From positions 310,001-374,000 of the forward strand of contig NZ_JALIRP010000002.1 of the NCBI RefSeq assembly GCF_022898935.1: a stretch of 64,000 nucleotides of DNA, given 5' to 3'. Of this stretch, positions 25,052 to 34,706 are shown in pieces (the first letter of the stretch is position 1; each line of letters opens with the position of its first letter). Below the pieces are notes generated by a model. It was not told the DNA's origin, ran no database searches, and was given only the letters and a program-made list of their open reading frames with translations. The DNA is from Paenibacillus mangrovi (GTDB lineage Bacteria; Bacillota; Bacilli; Paenibacillales; Paenibacillaceae). The translations under genes and the position numbers were made by a program.

Positions 25052-26161
25052 TCATCGTCCCGTCGTTAAACGGCACATTTCTTCCACTATCAGGTTGGCG
25101 GAATCAGGTTTACCCAGACGGCGGGACTGCTCTGACATTCCCTGCTGGACCTTCTGGTCGCTCATAATTTCCTTGATAGACTGGTAGAGGCGATTTCCTG
25201 ACAAATCCTTTTCCAAAATCACTCTGGCTGCTCCTGCCTTCTCCAGCTGTCTCGCATTGGCCTCCTGATGATTGTTGGTGACGTTTGGAGAAGGAATGAG
25301 AATGGACGGAATGCCAAGTGAAGTTATTTCAGCCAGGAAGGATGCTCCCGCCCGGTTCACAATCAAAGATGTAGCTGCAAGCACTTCCGGCATATTATGC
25401 ACATATGGAAGCACATGCAGATGGTTAGGCATGCTGCCCAGCTTGCTGCGGATGTCCTCCCGCGTCTTTTCGAAATAATTTTCGCCCGTTACATATACAA
25501 AATGAACATGCTTCAGCTGCTCTAGCTGTGGCGCCATGTCGATCATAGCATCATTGATGGCTTTGGCCCCGCGGCTGCCGCCGACAACAAGCACAACCGA
25601 ACTATTGAGTGGGATACCCAAAGACGCGAAGCCACGTTCACGGTTGGCAGACTGTACGGTAGTCGCGCGCGGATTGCCTGTATAGATGACCCGCTTGGCT
25701 TTTGGAAATGAAAGTTCCGAGCCTTCGAAGCTCACGGCTACAGTGCTGACATATCTGCTCAAAAATTTATTGGTCAGCCCGGGAATCGCGTTCTGTTCAT
25801 GGATAATGCACGGAATGCCAAGCTTGGCCGCCGCATAAACGACAGGTCCGCAAACATATCCGCCGGTACCGATCACCACATCCGGTTTAAACTCGGCCAG
25901 CATTCGTTTGGACGTCTTAACGCCCTTCAAAAAACGGATGACGGTCTTGATGTTTTCTGTGGACAGCTTGCGGCGAAAGCCGGTAATGTCAATCGATTGA
26001 AAAGGAATTTGCTCCTGTGGTACAAGCTTGCTCTCTAAACCTCTAGTACCGCCAATATATAAAAAAGCAGAATCAGGATCTTCTGCTTCACACTGCCTCG
26101 CAACAGCGACAGCCGGGTAAATATGCCCCCCGGTTCCTCCGCCTGTTAGAACGACGCGCAT
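25052..26161 (-). CDS. murG: UDP-GlcNAc:undecaprenyl-PP-MurNAc-pentapeptide transferase MurG
   Basis: MurG makes lipid II from lipid I on the inner face of the membrane. The 369-residue GT-B glycosyltransferase shows the glycine-rich loop LTGGGTGGHIYPAVA at the N-terminus, GTGGYVCGPVVYAA near 95, HEQNAIPGLTNK near 122, VVGGSRGAKAIND near 185 and the nucleotide site NRAGASFLAEITSLGIPSILIP, seen in pieces such as NRAGASFLAEI. The ATG at 26159-26161 follows GAGGTGATC. It starts 5 bases after spoVE. Confidence 0.97.
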   Translation of the reverse strand: MRVVLTGGGTGGHIYPAVAVARQCEAEDPDSAFLYIGGTRGLESKLVPQEQIPFQSIDITGFRRKLSTENIKTVIRFLKGVKTSKRMLAEFKPDVVIGTGGYVCGPVVYAAAKLGIPCIIHEQNAIPGLTNKFLSRYVSTVAVSFEGSELSFPKAKRVIYTGNPRATTVQSANRERGFASLGIPLNSSVVLVVGGSRGAKAINDAMIDMAPQLEQLKHVHFVYVTGENYFEKTREDIRSKLGSMPNHLHVLPYVHNMPEVLAATSLIVNRAGASFLAEITSLGIPSILIPSPNVTNNHQEANARQLEKAGAARVILEKDLSGNRLYQSIKEIMSDQKVQQGMSEQSRRLGKPDSANLIVEEMCRLTTGR

Positions 26162-26166
26162 GCAGA

Positions 26167-27264
26167 TCACCTCGCATAACGTGATAGATTAAGTAAAATG
26201 CCCAGAGCAGTAAGCATCAGCGTAAGTGACGAACCGCCATAGCTGATCAGCGGCAGCGTAATGCCTGTTACCGGCATAAGCCCGATAACAACACCGATAT
26301 TAATGATAACCTGAACGGCGACCATGCCGACGATGCCTACCGCAAGCAGGCTGCCAAAACGGTCGGGAATCGTCATTGCCACGCGCATTCCGCGCCATAC
26401 CAGAATCAAAAACAGCAGCAGCACGATCAGCCCGCCGATGAAACCAAGCTCTTCGGCCAGAATAGAAAAAATAAAGTCCGTCTGAGGCTCCGGAACATAG
26501 CTGTACTTTTGACGGCTCATGCCAAGTCCTAAGCCCCCGAGCCCTCCCGGGCCGATGGCGTATAAAGATTGTATAATTTGATAGCCCGCACCTAGCGGGT
26601 CAGACCATGGATCAAGAAAAGCGGTAATCCGCTTCAGACGATAAGGCGCCGCAATAATAAGTCCGACAAACCCGGCGGCTCCGGCCAATCCCAGCATGCT
26701 CAAATGGCTCATGCGTGCACCAGCGGTGAAAATAATCATCATGGCTGCTCCAAGCATCACCGTACCCGTTCCCAGATCCGGTTGAAGCATGATGAGTCCG
26801 AAAGCCAGTCCAATCAGCCCAAGCGGCGGCAGTAGTCCCTTCCCGAAGGAAGTGATATCCCATTCTTCGCTGCCGAGCCATTTGGAGAGGAACAGAATCA
26901 TGCCGAGCTTCATAAACTCGGAAGGCTGGATGCCGAAGGAACTGATACCGAGCCAGCTTCGTGCACCGCCTCGCACAACCCCGATTCCCGGAATCAATAC
27001 GATGACCAGAAGCACAAAGCAGACAATCAAAGCAAACTTCGCATATTTTTTCCACACGCGAAAATCGATGCTGGCTGTGAAAAACATGGCTACCAAGCCT
27101 AATACAGCGAAAAGCAGCTGGCGTTTAACGAAATAAAATGAATCACCATAATCGTGAAAGGCCAGTACAGAGCCTGCACTGTATACCATGACCATGCCGA
27201 TTGTGAGCAAGCCCAAAATGCAGAGAAAAAGCCACAAATCCGGCGCCGGGCGTGTCTTGTTCAT
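26167..27264 (-). CDS. spoVE: SEDS-family peptidoglycan glycosyltransferase SpoVE/FtsW
   Basis: SEDS proteins polymerise glycan strands from lipid II with a partner class B PBP. The 365-residue protein has about ten transmembrane helices and SEDS signatures: SWLGISSFGIQPSEFMKLGM near 115-134, a PDLGTG near 160, DPWSDPLGAGYQIIQSLYAIG near 217 and the C-terminal GITLPLISYGGSSLT. Its place in the dcw cluster beside spoVD matches SpoVE, which makes the spore cortex; whether it also acts as the division FtsW cannot be read from the sequence. It starts 48 bases after murD across a terminator-like hairpin. Confidence 0.93.
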   Translation of the reverse strand: MNKTRPAPDLWLFLCILGLLTIGMVMVYSAGSVLAFHDYGDSFYFVKRQLLFAVLGLVAMFFTASIDFRVWKKYAKFALIVCFVLLVIVLIPGIGVVRGGARSWLGISSFGIQPSEFMKLGMILFLSKWLGSEEWDITSFGKGLLPPLGLIGLAFGLIMLQPDLGTGTVMLGAAMMIIFTAGARMSHLSMLGLAGAAGFVGLIIAAPYRLKRITAFLDPWSDPLGAGYQIIQSLYAIGPGGLGGLGLGMSRQKYSYVPEPQTDFIFSILAEELGFIGGLIVLLLFLILVWRGMRVAMTIPDRFGSLLAVGIVGMVAVQVIINIGVVIGLMPVTGITLPLISYGGSSLTLMLTALGILLNLSRYAR

Positions 27265-27282
27265 GAAGAGGCCACCTTTTGC

Positions 27283-27314
27283 AAAAAAGTAGGGGCTTAT
27301 CCACCCCCCTACTT
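27283..27314 (-). terminator. Terminator-like hairpin between murD and spoVE
   Basis: On the minus strand AAGTAGGGG (27306-27314) pairs with CCCCTACTT (27288-27296), followed by a six-T run (27283-27288). It overlaps the end of murD. It has the form of an intrinsic terminator in the middle of the operon and may partly uncouple spoVE from the upstream mur genes. Confidence 0.6.
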
Positions 27315-28734
27315 AAAGATTATGCACCGCCTCTTTAAAAATGCGTCCGCGCACCTCATAAGAGGTAAACATGTCCCAGCTCGCACAGGCTGGAGAAAGA
27401 AGAACGATATCTCCAGGCTCTGCTGCGGCCGCGGCTTCTTTTACAGCTGCGCGAAGCGTGTCGGCGGCGTCCTCCTCATTATCGACTATGACAATATGCT
27501 TTAATCCCGCCAGTTCCGAGACCTTAGCAATTTTTGGCGCGGTCTGTCCCAGAGCGATAACTGCCTTTACCCGCTCAGATAATACCGGCACCAGTTCCAT
27601 GTAATCCGAACCGCGGTCCAGTCCTCCGGCAATCAAAACAATCGGTGCTTTAAAGGAAGTTAGCGCCATAGTTGTCGCTTTGGAGTTCGTAGCTTTTGAA
27701 TTGTTGTAAAAAGCGACACCATTATGGTCCATGACATATTCCAGACGGTGTTCAACACCATGGAAGGAGGACAATGAGCCTTTTAAACCATCAACCGGTG
27801 CGCCAGCAGCGATCGCAATCGCACAAGCGGCTACCGCATTTTGGATGTTAAAACGGCCTGGAATACCGACTTCCTCCACGGGGATGATTTCCGTAACTTG
27901 GCCATGCTCATCACGGTATACGATGGTCCGGGGCAATGCATCCTCTACATCCTGAATATAAGGCGGGCTGACATAAACTCCTTCCACCAATTCTTCATTG
28001 GTTGAAAAAGGAAGCAGTTTCGCCTTGATGTAGGGAATGAGTTCACGGCAAGTTGAATCATCCCAATTGAGGACTGCGGTATCTCCTTCTCCCTGATTGG
28101 CAAACATTTTAGCTTTAGAGGAAACATAGTCTTCCATGCCTCCATGATAATCGAGATGCGTCTCTGCTACATTGAGCAGGCAGCCGATGCGTGGTCTGAA
28201 TTCCTGGGTGCCTTTAAGCTGAAAGCTGCTCAGTTCAGTAACCATCCAGTTGCCCGAATCGGCATTTTGCGCGGCTTCGCAAAGCGGTGTTCCGATATTT
28301 CCGGCCACAATAGGACGCATACCGACATCATCCAACATATTTCCAACCCAGGTTGTTGTTGTCGTTTTCCCGTTGGAGCCGGTAATCCCAATAATTGGCG
28401 CATTACAGATATGATAGGCCACCTCAACCTCGGTTACGACTTCAATGCCAAGCTCCAGTGCTTTTTGCACAGGCTGCACTTTATATGGGATACCCGGATT
28501 TTTGACAAGAAGAGAAATACCGGGATGAACCAGATTCTCCGGATGTCCGCCACAAATGACGGTGATTCCGAGCGCCTCCAGTTCCCCGGCTTCGGGACAT
28601 TGATCTCTGTCTTTTTGATCGTTAACCGTTACATTCGCACCGTAACTGTGAAGAACTTTGGCGACTTGTACACCGCTTTTAGCCAAACCCAGCACGATGA
28701 CTTCCTGATCCCTGTAAGACTCTGGATGCTTCAT
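27313..28734 (-). CDS. murD: UDP-N-acetylmuramoylalanine--D-glutamate ligase MurD
   Basis: MurD adds D-glutamate to UDP-MurNAc-L-alanine. The 473-residue protein has an N-terminal Rossmann-like domain (VIVLGLAKSGVQVAKVL), the ATP P-loop GITGSNGKTTTTTWVG near 115-130, the ENVAETHLDYHGG-type central motif (NVAETHLDYHGGMEDY), and the C-terminal ligand domain with SKATNSKATTMAL and ALIAGGLDRGSDYM-like text (VLIAGGLDRG). It starts 3 bases after mraY, suggesting coupling. Confidence 0.97.
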   Translation of the reverse strand: MKHPESYRDQEVIVLGLAKSGVQVAKVLHSYGANVTVNDQKDRDQCPEAGELEALGITVICGGHPENLVHPGISLLVKNPGIPYKVQPVQKALELGIEVVTEVEVAYHICNAPIIGITGSNGKTTTTTWVGNMLDDVGMRPIVAGNIGTPLCEAAQNADSGNWMVTELSSFQLKGTQEFRPRIGCLLNVAETHLDYHGGMEDYVSSKAKMFANQGEGDTAVLNWDDSTCRELIPYIKAKLLPFSTNEELVEGVYVSPPYIQDVEDALPRTIVYRDEHGQVTEIIPVEEVGIPGRFNIQNAVAACAIAIAAGAPVDGLKGSLSSFHGVEHRLEYVMDHNGVAFYNNSKATNSKATTMALTSFKAPIVLIAGGLDRGSDYMELVPVLSERVKAVIALGQTAPKIAKVSELAGLKHIVIVDNEEDAADTLRAAVKEAAAAAEPGDIVLLSPACASWDMFTSYEVRGRIFKEAVHNL

Positions 28735-28737
28735 TTT

Positions 28738-29703
28738 CTACAACCCCTTGTTCAAGTAAAGTCCAATACCCGCAAGAATGATGCCCACGGCCCAGAAGGT
28801 GATGACGACACGCCATTCCGACCAGCCGGACAATTCAAAATGATGGTGAATCGGACTCATTTTAAATATGCGTTTGCCTCTGAGTTTAAACGACCCCACC
28901 TGAAGCACTACGGATAACATTTCGATGACAAACACGCCGCCGATGATAATGAACAGCAGCTCGGTTTTAGTCACGATCGCAATGGCCCCGATTGCTCCAC
29001 CGATGCCAAGCGAACCCGTATCGCCCATGAATACTTTGGCAGGATGCGCATTGAACACCAAAAATCCAAGCACTGCCCCAATCATGGCCGCAGCACATAC
29101 GGCAGCGGATAACGACGTCGCCTGCATGGCAACAAGTGCAAAAGCCGCAAAGGCAATGGCACTGACGCCGGAAAGCAGCCCGTCAAGTCCGTCCGTAAAG
29201 TTCACCGCGTTGCTGATGGCCAGCATCATGATGACGATAAACGGATAATAGAACCAGGGGCCCCAATCAAAGGACCAGGAGGTTCCAGGAACGCTGATCG
29301 CCGTACTGTGTCCATTCTGAATCAAAAGAAAACACATGATGGCGGAAAAAAACAGCTGGCCAAGCAGTTTCTGCCGTGCCGTCAGCCCGAGCGAGCGTTT
29401 TAACACGATTTTGATATAATCATCGAGAAATCCGATGAGACCAAAACCGAGCGTCGCCACAAGCAGTACATAGAAATCGGTATTAATGACTGAGAATTTC
29501 AAAAACGACAATGTAAACGCCAAAATGATAACCACGCCGCCCATCGTGGGCGTACCGGCTTTTTTCAAATGGCTCTGCGGTCCGTCGTCGCGCACCTGCT
29601 GTCCAAATTTCATGCGCCTCAAAAGAGGAATGAGCAGTGGAGCGGCGATGACAGCCAAAATAAAAGAAACGCCTATAGTTAATAGTAGTAGTTGATAGTC
29701 CAT
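28738..29703 (-). CDS. mraY: Phospho-N-acetylmuramoyl-pentapeptide transferase MraY
   Basis: MraY transfers phospho-MurNAc-pentapeptide to undecaprenyl phosphate, making lipid I. The 321-residue protein has about ten transmembrane helices and the family catalytic landmarks: the GFLDDYIKI aspartates near 90, the NAVNFTDGLDGL loop near 165, and the HHHFEL triple histidine near 287-289. Short loops and the N-terminal GPQSHLKKAGTPTMGG are also typical. It follows murF by 20 bases and precedes murD by 3. Confidence 0.97.
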   Translation of the reverse strand: MDYQLLLLTIGVSFILAVIAAPLLIPLLRRMKFGQQVRDDGPQSHLKKAGTPTMGGVVIILAFTLSFLKFSVINTDFYVLLVATLGFGLIGFLDDYIKIVLKRSLGLTARQKLLGQLFFSAIMCFLLIQNGHSTAISVPGTSWSFDWGPWFYYPFIVIMMLAISNAVNFTDGLDGLLSGVSAIAFAAFALVAMQATSLSAAVCAAAMIGAVLGFLVFNAHPAKVFMGDTGSLGIGGAIGAIAIVTKTELLFIIIGGVFVIEMLSVVLQVGSFKLRGKRIFKMSPIHHHFELSGWSEWRVVITFWAVGIILAGIGLYLNKGL

Positions 29704-29723
29704 GGATTCACCCCTCCGTATGT

Positions 29724-31130
29724 TTAATTATGCAAGTCTTCCTTGACAAGAGCATCCACTATTTCTTCCAATTTCATACCGCGCGAAGCTTTGATCAGTA
29801 CAATATCCTTCGGATGCACCTGCGAGGCGAGGTGGGACGCGAGTTCTTTTTTATCGGTAAAATGAAAAACTGGCAGATCCGGACGCCTCCGCTGAGCGGC
29901 TTTTGCCGCCTCTGCCGATAGGGGTCCGTAAGTATAGAGCATATCCACTTTGCCTTCTGACGCATATTCTCCAACTTCAGCATGAAATTCGAGTTCCTTC
30001 GGCCCAAGCTCCAGCATGTCCCCGAGCACAGCGATTTTATGGCGATGGCCTTTTAGGCTGTCCAGTGCATCAATCGCCGCTTTCATGGAAAGTGGACTTG
30101 CGTTGTACGCGTCATTCAGCAGCGTAAATCCACTCGGAGTGGTGATCTGTTCAATACGCATGCCTGTCAGCTGCAGCCCTGATATCCCTTCGCAGATTTG
30201 GTCCTCGCTGACACCGAAATAATCCGCAACCGCAAGAGCTGCGAGACAATTGATGACATTATGCTGGCCAAGCAGCGGCAGCTCAAGCCCTTCCCCCGGA
30301 TGACGGTGCGAGGTAAAGATAATGCCCTTGCTATGAAACATCATGCCTGTCGGATAATCGTCATTTTTGTCCTGATCCATACCGAATGTAAATGTTTTAA
30401 GTCCATCAGGCTGGGCGGTTTCCGTCTCGCTGAGCACCAGTGGAATCAGCGGCTCATCACCGTGGTAAACTAGAAGACCGCCAGGCTTCATCCCGCTGAT
30501 GATTTCCAGTTTCGCGCGGGCAATCTCATGTCTCGAGCCAAGCTGCAGCAGATGAGCTTCACCAATATTGGTGATGACGGCCACCTCGGGATTGGCAATG
30601 GCGGATAGACATTCGATTTCATGCCGGCCGCTCATGCCCATCTCCAGCACGGCAATTTCCGTATCCGAAGGCATTTCCAAAATGGTTAGAGGAAGCCCGA
30701 TATGATTGTTGAAGTTCCCGCCGGTTTTGTGAACCTTGAAAGTAGTCCCCAGCAGTGCATAAATCATATCCTTGGTCGTCGTTTTGCCGTTGCTGCCTGT
30801 AATGCCGACAACGCGGCAGCCGACATCCGAGAGATAGGATTTGGACAAAGCCTGCAACGCGGCAAGCGTATCCTCTACCACAATGACAGGACCTTCCGGC
30901 GGAATTCCGCGGTCACGCTGCCACATCACGCCGCATGCACCGCCTTCAAGTGCTGCCGCAGCAAAAGCATGGCCATCGAACTTCTCCCCGACCAGCGGAA
31001 CAAACAGTCTGCCGCTGACCAGCTTACGAGAATCCGTAAAGACACCTTTCACTTGTATATCATAATCATGGTCATGTGTAAGGTTTCCCCCGCACATGAC
31101 CGCCACTTCGCCCAGCTTCTTCGTAATCAC
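29724..31130 (-). CDS. murF: UDP-N-acetylmuramoyl-tripeptide--D-alanyl-D-alanine ligase MurF
   Basis: MurF attaches D-Ala-D-Ala to the UDP-MurNAc tripeptide, completing the cytoplasmic precursor. The 468-residue protein has the P-loop GITGSNGKTTTKDMI near 108-122, TGGNFNNHIGLPLTIL, the central TNIGEAHL motif, and the C-terminal domain LNDAYNASPLSMKAAIDAL with NDAYNA and the DMLELG segment. The start overlaps the murE stop by 4 bases. Motifs distinguish it from MurE just upstream. Confidence 0.97.
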   Translation of the reverse strand: MITKKLGEVAVMCGGNLTHDHDYDIQVKGVFTDSRKLVSGRLFVPLVGEKFDGHAFAAAALEGGACGVMWQRDRGIPPEGPVIVVEDTLAALQALSKSYLSDVGCRVVGITGSNGKTTTKDMIYALLGTTFKVHKTGGNFNNHIGLPLTILEMPSDTEIAVLEMGMSGRHEIECLSAIANPEVAVITNIGEAHLLQLGSRHEIARAKLEIISGMKPGGLLVYHGDEPLIPLVLSETETAQPDGLKTFTFGMDQDKNDDYPTGMMFHSKGIIFTSHRHPGEGLELPLLGQHNVINCLAALAVADYFGVSEDQICEGISGLQLTGMRIEQITTPSGFTLLNDAYNASPLSMKAAIDALDSLKGHRHKIAVLGDMLELGPKELEFHAEVGEYASEGKVDMLYTYGPLSAEAAKAAQRRRPDLPVFHFTDKKELASHLASQVHPKDIVLIKASRGMKLEEIVDALVKEDLHN

Positions 31131-32614
31131 TTGTTCATACCCCTTATCGCTTCTTTGGCCACAACCCGATCATCAAATTCATGCTTCGTATGTCCAATGA
31201 TTTGGTAGGTCTCATGACCTTTCCCCGCAATCAATACTACATCGTCCGGGCTTGCCATTTCAATAGCCTTTTGAATGGCCTCCCGCCGATCGACAATGAG
31301 TTGATACTTTTCCTGCGGTACGGAATCTTCAAGCAGTCCAGCCTCAATATCCTTCAGAATCAAATCCGGATTTTCGGTACGCGGGTTATCCGATGTAACC
31401 ATAACAACGTCGCTGTATTTCGCCGCAAGTTTACCCATAATCGGACGCTTCGTACGGTCCCTGTCTCCCCCGCAGCCAAATACGGTGATAACACGGCCCT
31501 TCGCAAACTCATTGACGGTTTTGAGTACATTCTCCAAACCATCCGGTGTATGGGCATAGTCAACAATAACAGCAAACGGCTGACCCTCATCCACGGATTC
31601 AACGCGGCCATCCACGCCAGGAACCGACTCCAGACTCCGTTTGATGCTTTCCAGTTCGAGACCTTCCAGCAAGCCTGCTGTGATCGCAGCAAGAGCATTG
31701 TACACATTGAATTTACCCACCATTTTCAGCTGGATGTCGGTGCTGCCCTGGAAGGTGTCTACATGAAAAGACGTGCCTTGTGCGGTGATGGAGATTTCGG
31801 ATGCGCAGACATCTGCTGTTTCAGCTAATCCGTATGTAATCACCTCGGCAGCAGTTACCTTCGCGAAATATTGCGAAGCTTCATCATCCACATTCAACAC
31901 GGCATATTTCCGCTGATTCTTTTGATGAGCAAACTTATTGCCCAGCCGCGAGAAGAAGAGGCCTTTCGCCGCTCGGTAATCCTCCATTGTATGATGGTAA
32001 TCCAGGTGATCCTGAGTCAGGTTCGTAAAAATTGCGGTGCGGAAATCAGTACCCTTCACGCGTCCCTGTTCAAGCGCATGGGAGGAGACCTCCATTACGC
32101 AGCACTGCACGCCACCCGCTGACATATCATCCAAGGAGCGCTGCAGCTCAAGAGCTTCAGGTGTAGTTCCAGACATCGGAAACGTCCGGCCGCCATAACG
32201 CGTTTGAATTGTTCCAATTAGGCCTGTGCTCACGCCATGATCATTCATCATTTTTTCAATCAAATACGTCGTTGTCGTCTTTCCGTTAGTTCCTGTAACT
32301 CCGATCATTTTCATATGCGAACTTGGGGAACCGAAAAACGCATCTGACATAACAGCCATTGCATAACGGCTGTCTTTGACAATAACCTGCGGCAAATCAA
32401 TATCAAGCCGGCGCTCAACAACGAGCGCTGCTGCGCCCTTTTCAGCTGCCTGCGCAGCATAATCATGGCCGTCCACGGTATGTCCGGGCAAGCAGATAAA
32501 CAGATCGCCCGGAGCAACCTTGCGCGAGTCGGTCTGAAGACCGGTGATGGTAATATCCCCGCTTCCTGTGATTTGTGCAATTGTTAGTGTTGAAGCCAGT
32601 TCGTTCAATTTCAT
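31127..32614 (-). CDS. murE: UDP-MurNAc-tripeptide synthetase MurE (meso-diaminopimelate type)
   Basis: MurE adds the third stem-peptide residue. The 495-residue protein has the P-loop GVTGTNGKTTTTYLIEKM near 111-128, the TNLTQDHLDYH motif near 222, and a C-terminal domain with GCGGDRDRTKRP. The DNPR motif (SDNPRTENP) near 408 is the known signature for meso-diaminopimelate specificity, consistent with a diaminopimelate aminotransferase in the same window. It lies 53 bases below spoVD and overlaps murF by 4 bases. Confidence 0.97.
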   Translation of the reverse strand: MKLNELASTLTIAQITGSGDITITGLQTDSRKVAPGDLFICLPGHTVDGHDYAAQAAEKGAAALVVERRLDIDLPQVIVKDSRYAMAVMSDAFFGSPSSHMKMIGVTGTNGKTTTTYLIEKMMNDHGVSTGLIGTIQTRYGGRTFPMSGTTPEALELQRSLDDMSAGGVQCCVMEVSSHALEQGRVKGTDFRTAIFTNLTQDHLDYHHTMEDYRAAKGLFFSRLGNKFAHQKNQRKYAVLNVDDEASQYFAKVTAAEVITYGLAETADVCASEISITAQGTSFHVDTFQGSTDIQLKMVGKFNVYNALAAITAGLLEGLELESIKRSLESVPGVDGRVESVDEGQPFAVIVDYAHTPDGLENVLKTVNEFAKGRVITVFGCGGDRDRTKRPIMGKLAAKYSDVVMVTSDNPRTENPDLILKDIEAGLLEDSVPQEKYQLIVDRREAIQKAIEMASPDDVVLIAGKGHETYQIIGHTKHEFDDRVVAKEAIRGMNK

Positions 32615-32667
32615 AACATATCCCTCGCTCTAATTCTATTATCGTCCACTGCTGCGATGATTCAGTC

Positions 32668-34620
32668 TTACTCAGGGACTTTACCCTGTTTCTTCAGCTC
32701 AGGATCCGCTCCCATATAGATACGGATGGTAGAACCGCGTTCCACACGGCTTCCCGCCTTCGGAGCCTGGCTGACCACCGTATCGCCCGTACCTGACTTC
32801 GCCAGGTTGAAGTTCATATTCAATTCCTCATACAAATCCTGCGTGGTTGCACCAATCAAATCAGGAACGGTAACAATCGGCGTGTCACCATATTTATATA
32901 CCTTAGGCAGCTGATCCTTGCGCGGCGGCACATTTAGAACCTGAAGGGAGTCCTTCAATATATTCTGTACGATTGGCGCGGCAACCACGCCCCCGAATTG
33001 AATGCCTGCCGGATTATCCACTGCGGTATAAACGACAATCTGCGGATCATCTGCCGGGGCGAAAGCGATAAAGGAAACAATGTGCTCCGTCGAAGAATAC
33101 CGCCCGTTAACAACGATCTGTGCGGTACCCGTTTTGCCTCCGACACGGTAGCCATCAATGAATGCAGGCCGTCCAGTACCATTGGCCACGACGCTTTCCA
33201 GCGCTTCGCGTACCTGCTTGGATGTGTCTTCCGAAATCACTTGTCTGACAAGCTCCGGCTTGGTCTCGCTGACGGTCTCGCCTGTATCAGGGTTTATCCA
33301 CGCTTTAGCCACATAAGGCTTGAACAGTTTACCGCCGTTAATGGCAGCCGATACGGCTGCCACCTGCTGAATCGGGGTTACCGACACCCCCTGTCCGAAA
33401 GCAGTGGTCGCCAGTTCCACAGGGCCAACCCGGGAAAGCTTGAACAGGATCCCGTTTTCCTCCCCGTTCAAATCAATGCCTGTCTTCGAGCCGAAGCCGA
33501 AATCGCGGATATACTTAAACAGGGTGTCCTTCCCTAATCGGTTGCCCAGCGTTACGAACCCTGGGTTGCAGGAGTTTTCCACCACCTGCATGAAGGTTTC
33601 GCTGCCATGTCCGCCCCGCTTCCAGCATTTCAGAGTTGCCCCGCCAATTTTAATGTACCCTGGATCAAAAAACTGCTCGTGCTTGAGATCCACCTTCTTT
33701 TCCTGAAGTGCCGCGGCAAGTGTAATAATCTTGAACGTTGATCCCGGTTCGTACGTCATCCAAATCGGCAGATTACGGTTATACACTTGCTGGTCATATT
33801 CTTTATAGTTCCCTGGCTCATACCCCGGTCTGCTCGCCATCGCATAAATTTCGCCGGTTTTGGGGTTCATGGCGATCGACCAGGCGCCTCTGGCTTGATA
33901 CTGGACCATTGCTTGATCGAGTTCCCGTTCCATAATCGACTGGATGGATTTATCGATGGTAAGCTGCAGATTCAGCCCGTCCCTGGGCGCGTCGTATTTC
34001 TCGGATGAACCCGGCATGAGGCGTCCACCCGCATCCGATAAATAAGAGATACTGCCATTGATACCTTTGAGCTTGCTGTCATATTTCTGCTCGACCCCAG
34101 TTAAGCCCTGGTTGTCGATTCCGGTAAACCCTAGAATATGGCTTGCAAGATCCCCATAAGGATAATACCTCTTATTGTCCTCCGCAACAACGATACCCGG
34201 CAGATTTAAATCACGAATTTTCTGAGCAAGCTCCATCGTAATTTTGCGTCCACCGGGTTGAAGTTTCACACTCATTGCTTTTTTGGTAACCAAGCTTTTA
34301 ACCTTTTCCTCTGTCATCCCCAGCAGCGGTGCCAGCAGCCTGGCCGTCTTGCCCGGGTCCTTCACCTGTACGGGTATCGCCATAACGGTCGGAGAACTGA
34401 TATTGTATGCAAGCGGAGTGCCGTTCCGGTCCTGGATCTCTCCCCGCTTGGCTGTGGACGGAATTTCTCTCCGCCAGTTTTCTTCCGCCTTGGCCGATAG
34501 CTCTGCTCCCTTGCCCAGTTGAACATACGCGAGCCTTACTATTATAGCAACAAACAGCAAGCAAAGTATCATCAAGCTCGCCAAGAGTCTACGTCTGCGC
34601 GTCACGTTCGAAACCTTCAC
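32668..34620 (-). CDS. spoVD: SpoVD, sporulation class B penicillin-binding protein with one PASTA domain
   Basis: SpoVD is the transpeptidase partner of SpoVE in spore cortex synthesis. The 650-residue protein has a short cytoplasmic tail and one transmembrane helix (12-34), a dimerisation region (about 50-200) and a transpeptidase domain with the active-site triads STFK (294-297), SCN (350-352) and KTGT (496-499). One PASTA domain lies at about 580-637. The SCN cysteine in the second motif matches redox-sensitive SpoVD proteins. The start is a GTG behind GGGAGGAAT. The 86-base spacer from pbpB may carry a mother-cell promoter; I see only weak resemblance. Confidence 0.95.
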   Translation of the reverse strand: MKVSNVTRRRRLLASLMILCLLFVAIIVRLAYVQLGKGAELSAKAEENWRREIPSTAKRGEIQDRNGTPLAYNISSPTVMAIPVQVKDPGKTARLLAPLLGMTEEKVKSLVTKKAMSVKLQPGGRKITMELAQKIRDLNLPGIVVAEDNKRYYPYGDLASHILGFTGIDNQGLTGVEQKYDSKLKGINGSISYLSDAGGRLMPGSSEKYDAPRDGLNLQLTIDKSIQSIMERELDQAMVQYQARGAWSIAMNPKTGEIYAMASRPGYEPGNYKEYDQQVYNRNLPIWMTYEPGSTFKIITLAAALQEKKVDLKHEQFFDPGYIKIGGATLKCWKRGGHGSETFMQVVENSCNPGFVTLGNRLGKDTLFKYIRDFGFGSKTGIDLNGEENGILFKLSRVGPVELATTAFGQGVSVTPIQQVAAVSAAINGGKLFKPYVAKAWINPDTGETVSETKPELVRQVISEDTSKQVREALESVVANGTGRPAFIDGYRVGGKTGTAQIVVNGRYSSTEHIVSFIAFAPADDPQIVVYTAVDNPAGIQFGGVVAAPIVQNILKDSLQVLNVPPRKDQLPKVYKYGDTPIVTVPDLIGATTQDLYEELNMNFNLAKSGTGDTVVSQAPKAGSRVERGSTIRIYMGADPELKKQGKVPE

Positions 34621-34706
34621 TCTTATTCCTCCCTGCTTATCCTAATATTCATGACCGTTATTCCTATCATGATATTCGGGACAAACAGGGGCTAGAACAA
34701 GCTGTT

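Noticed and set aside
34621..34706. SigE promoter in front of spoVD
   Set aside because: CATGAATAT resembles the -10 only partly and the spacing to GAATATC is off; too weak to list as a feature.
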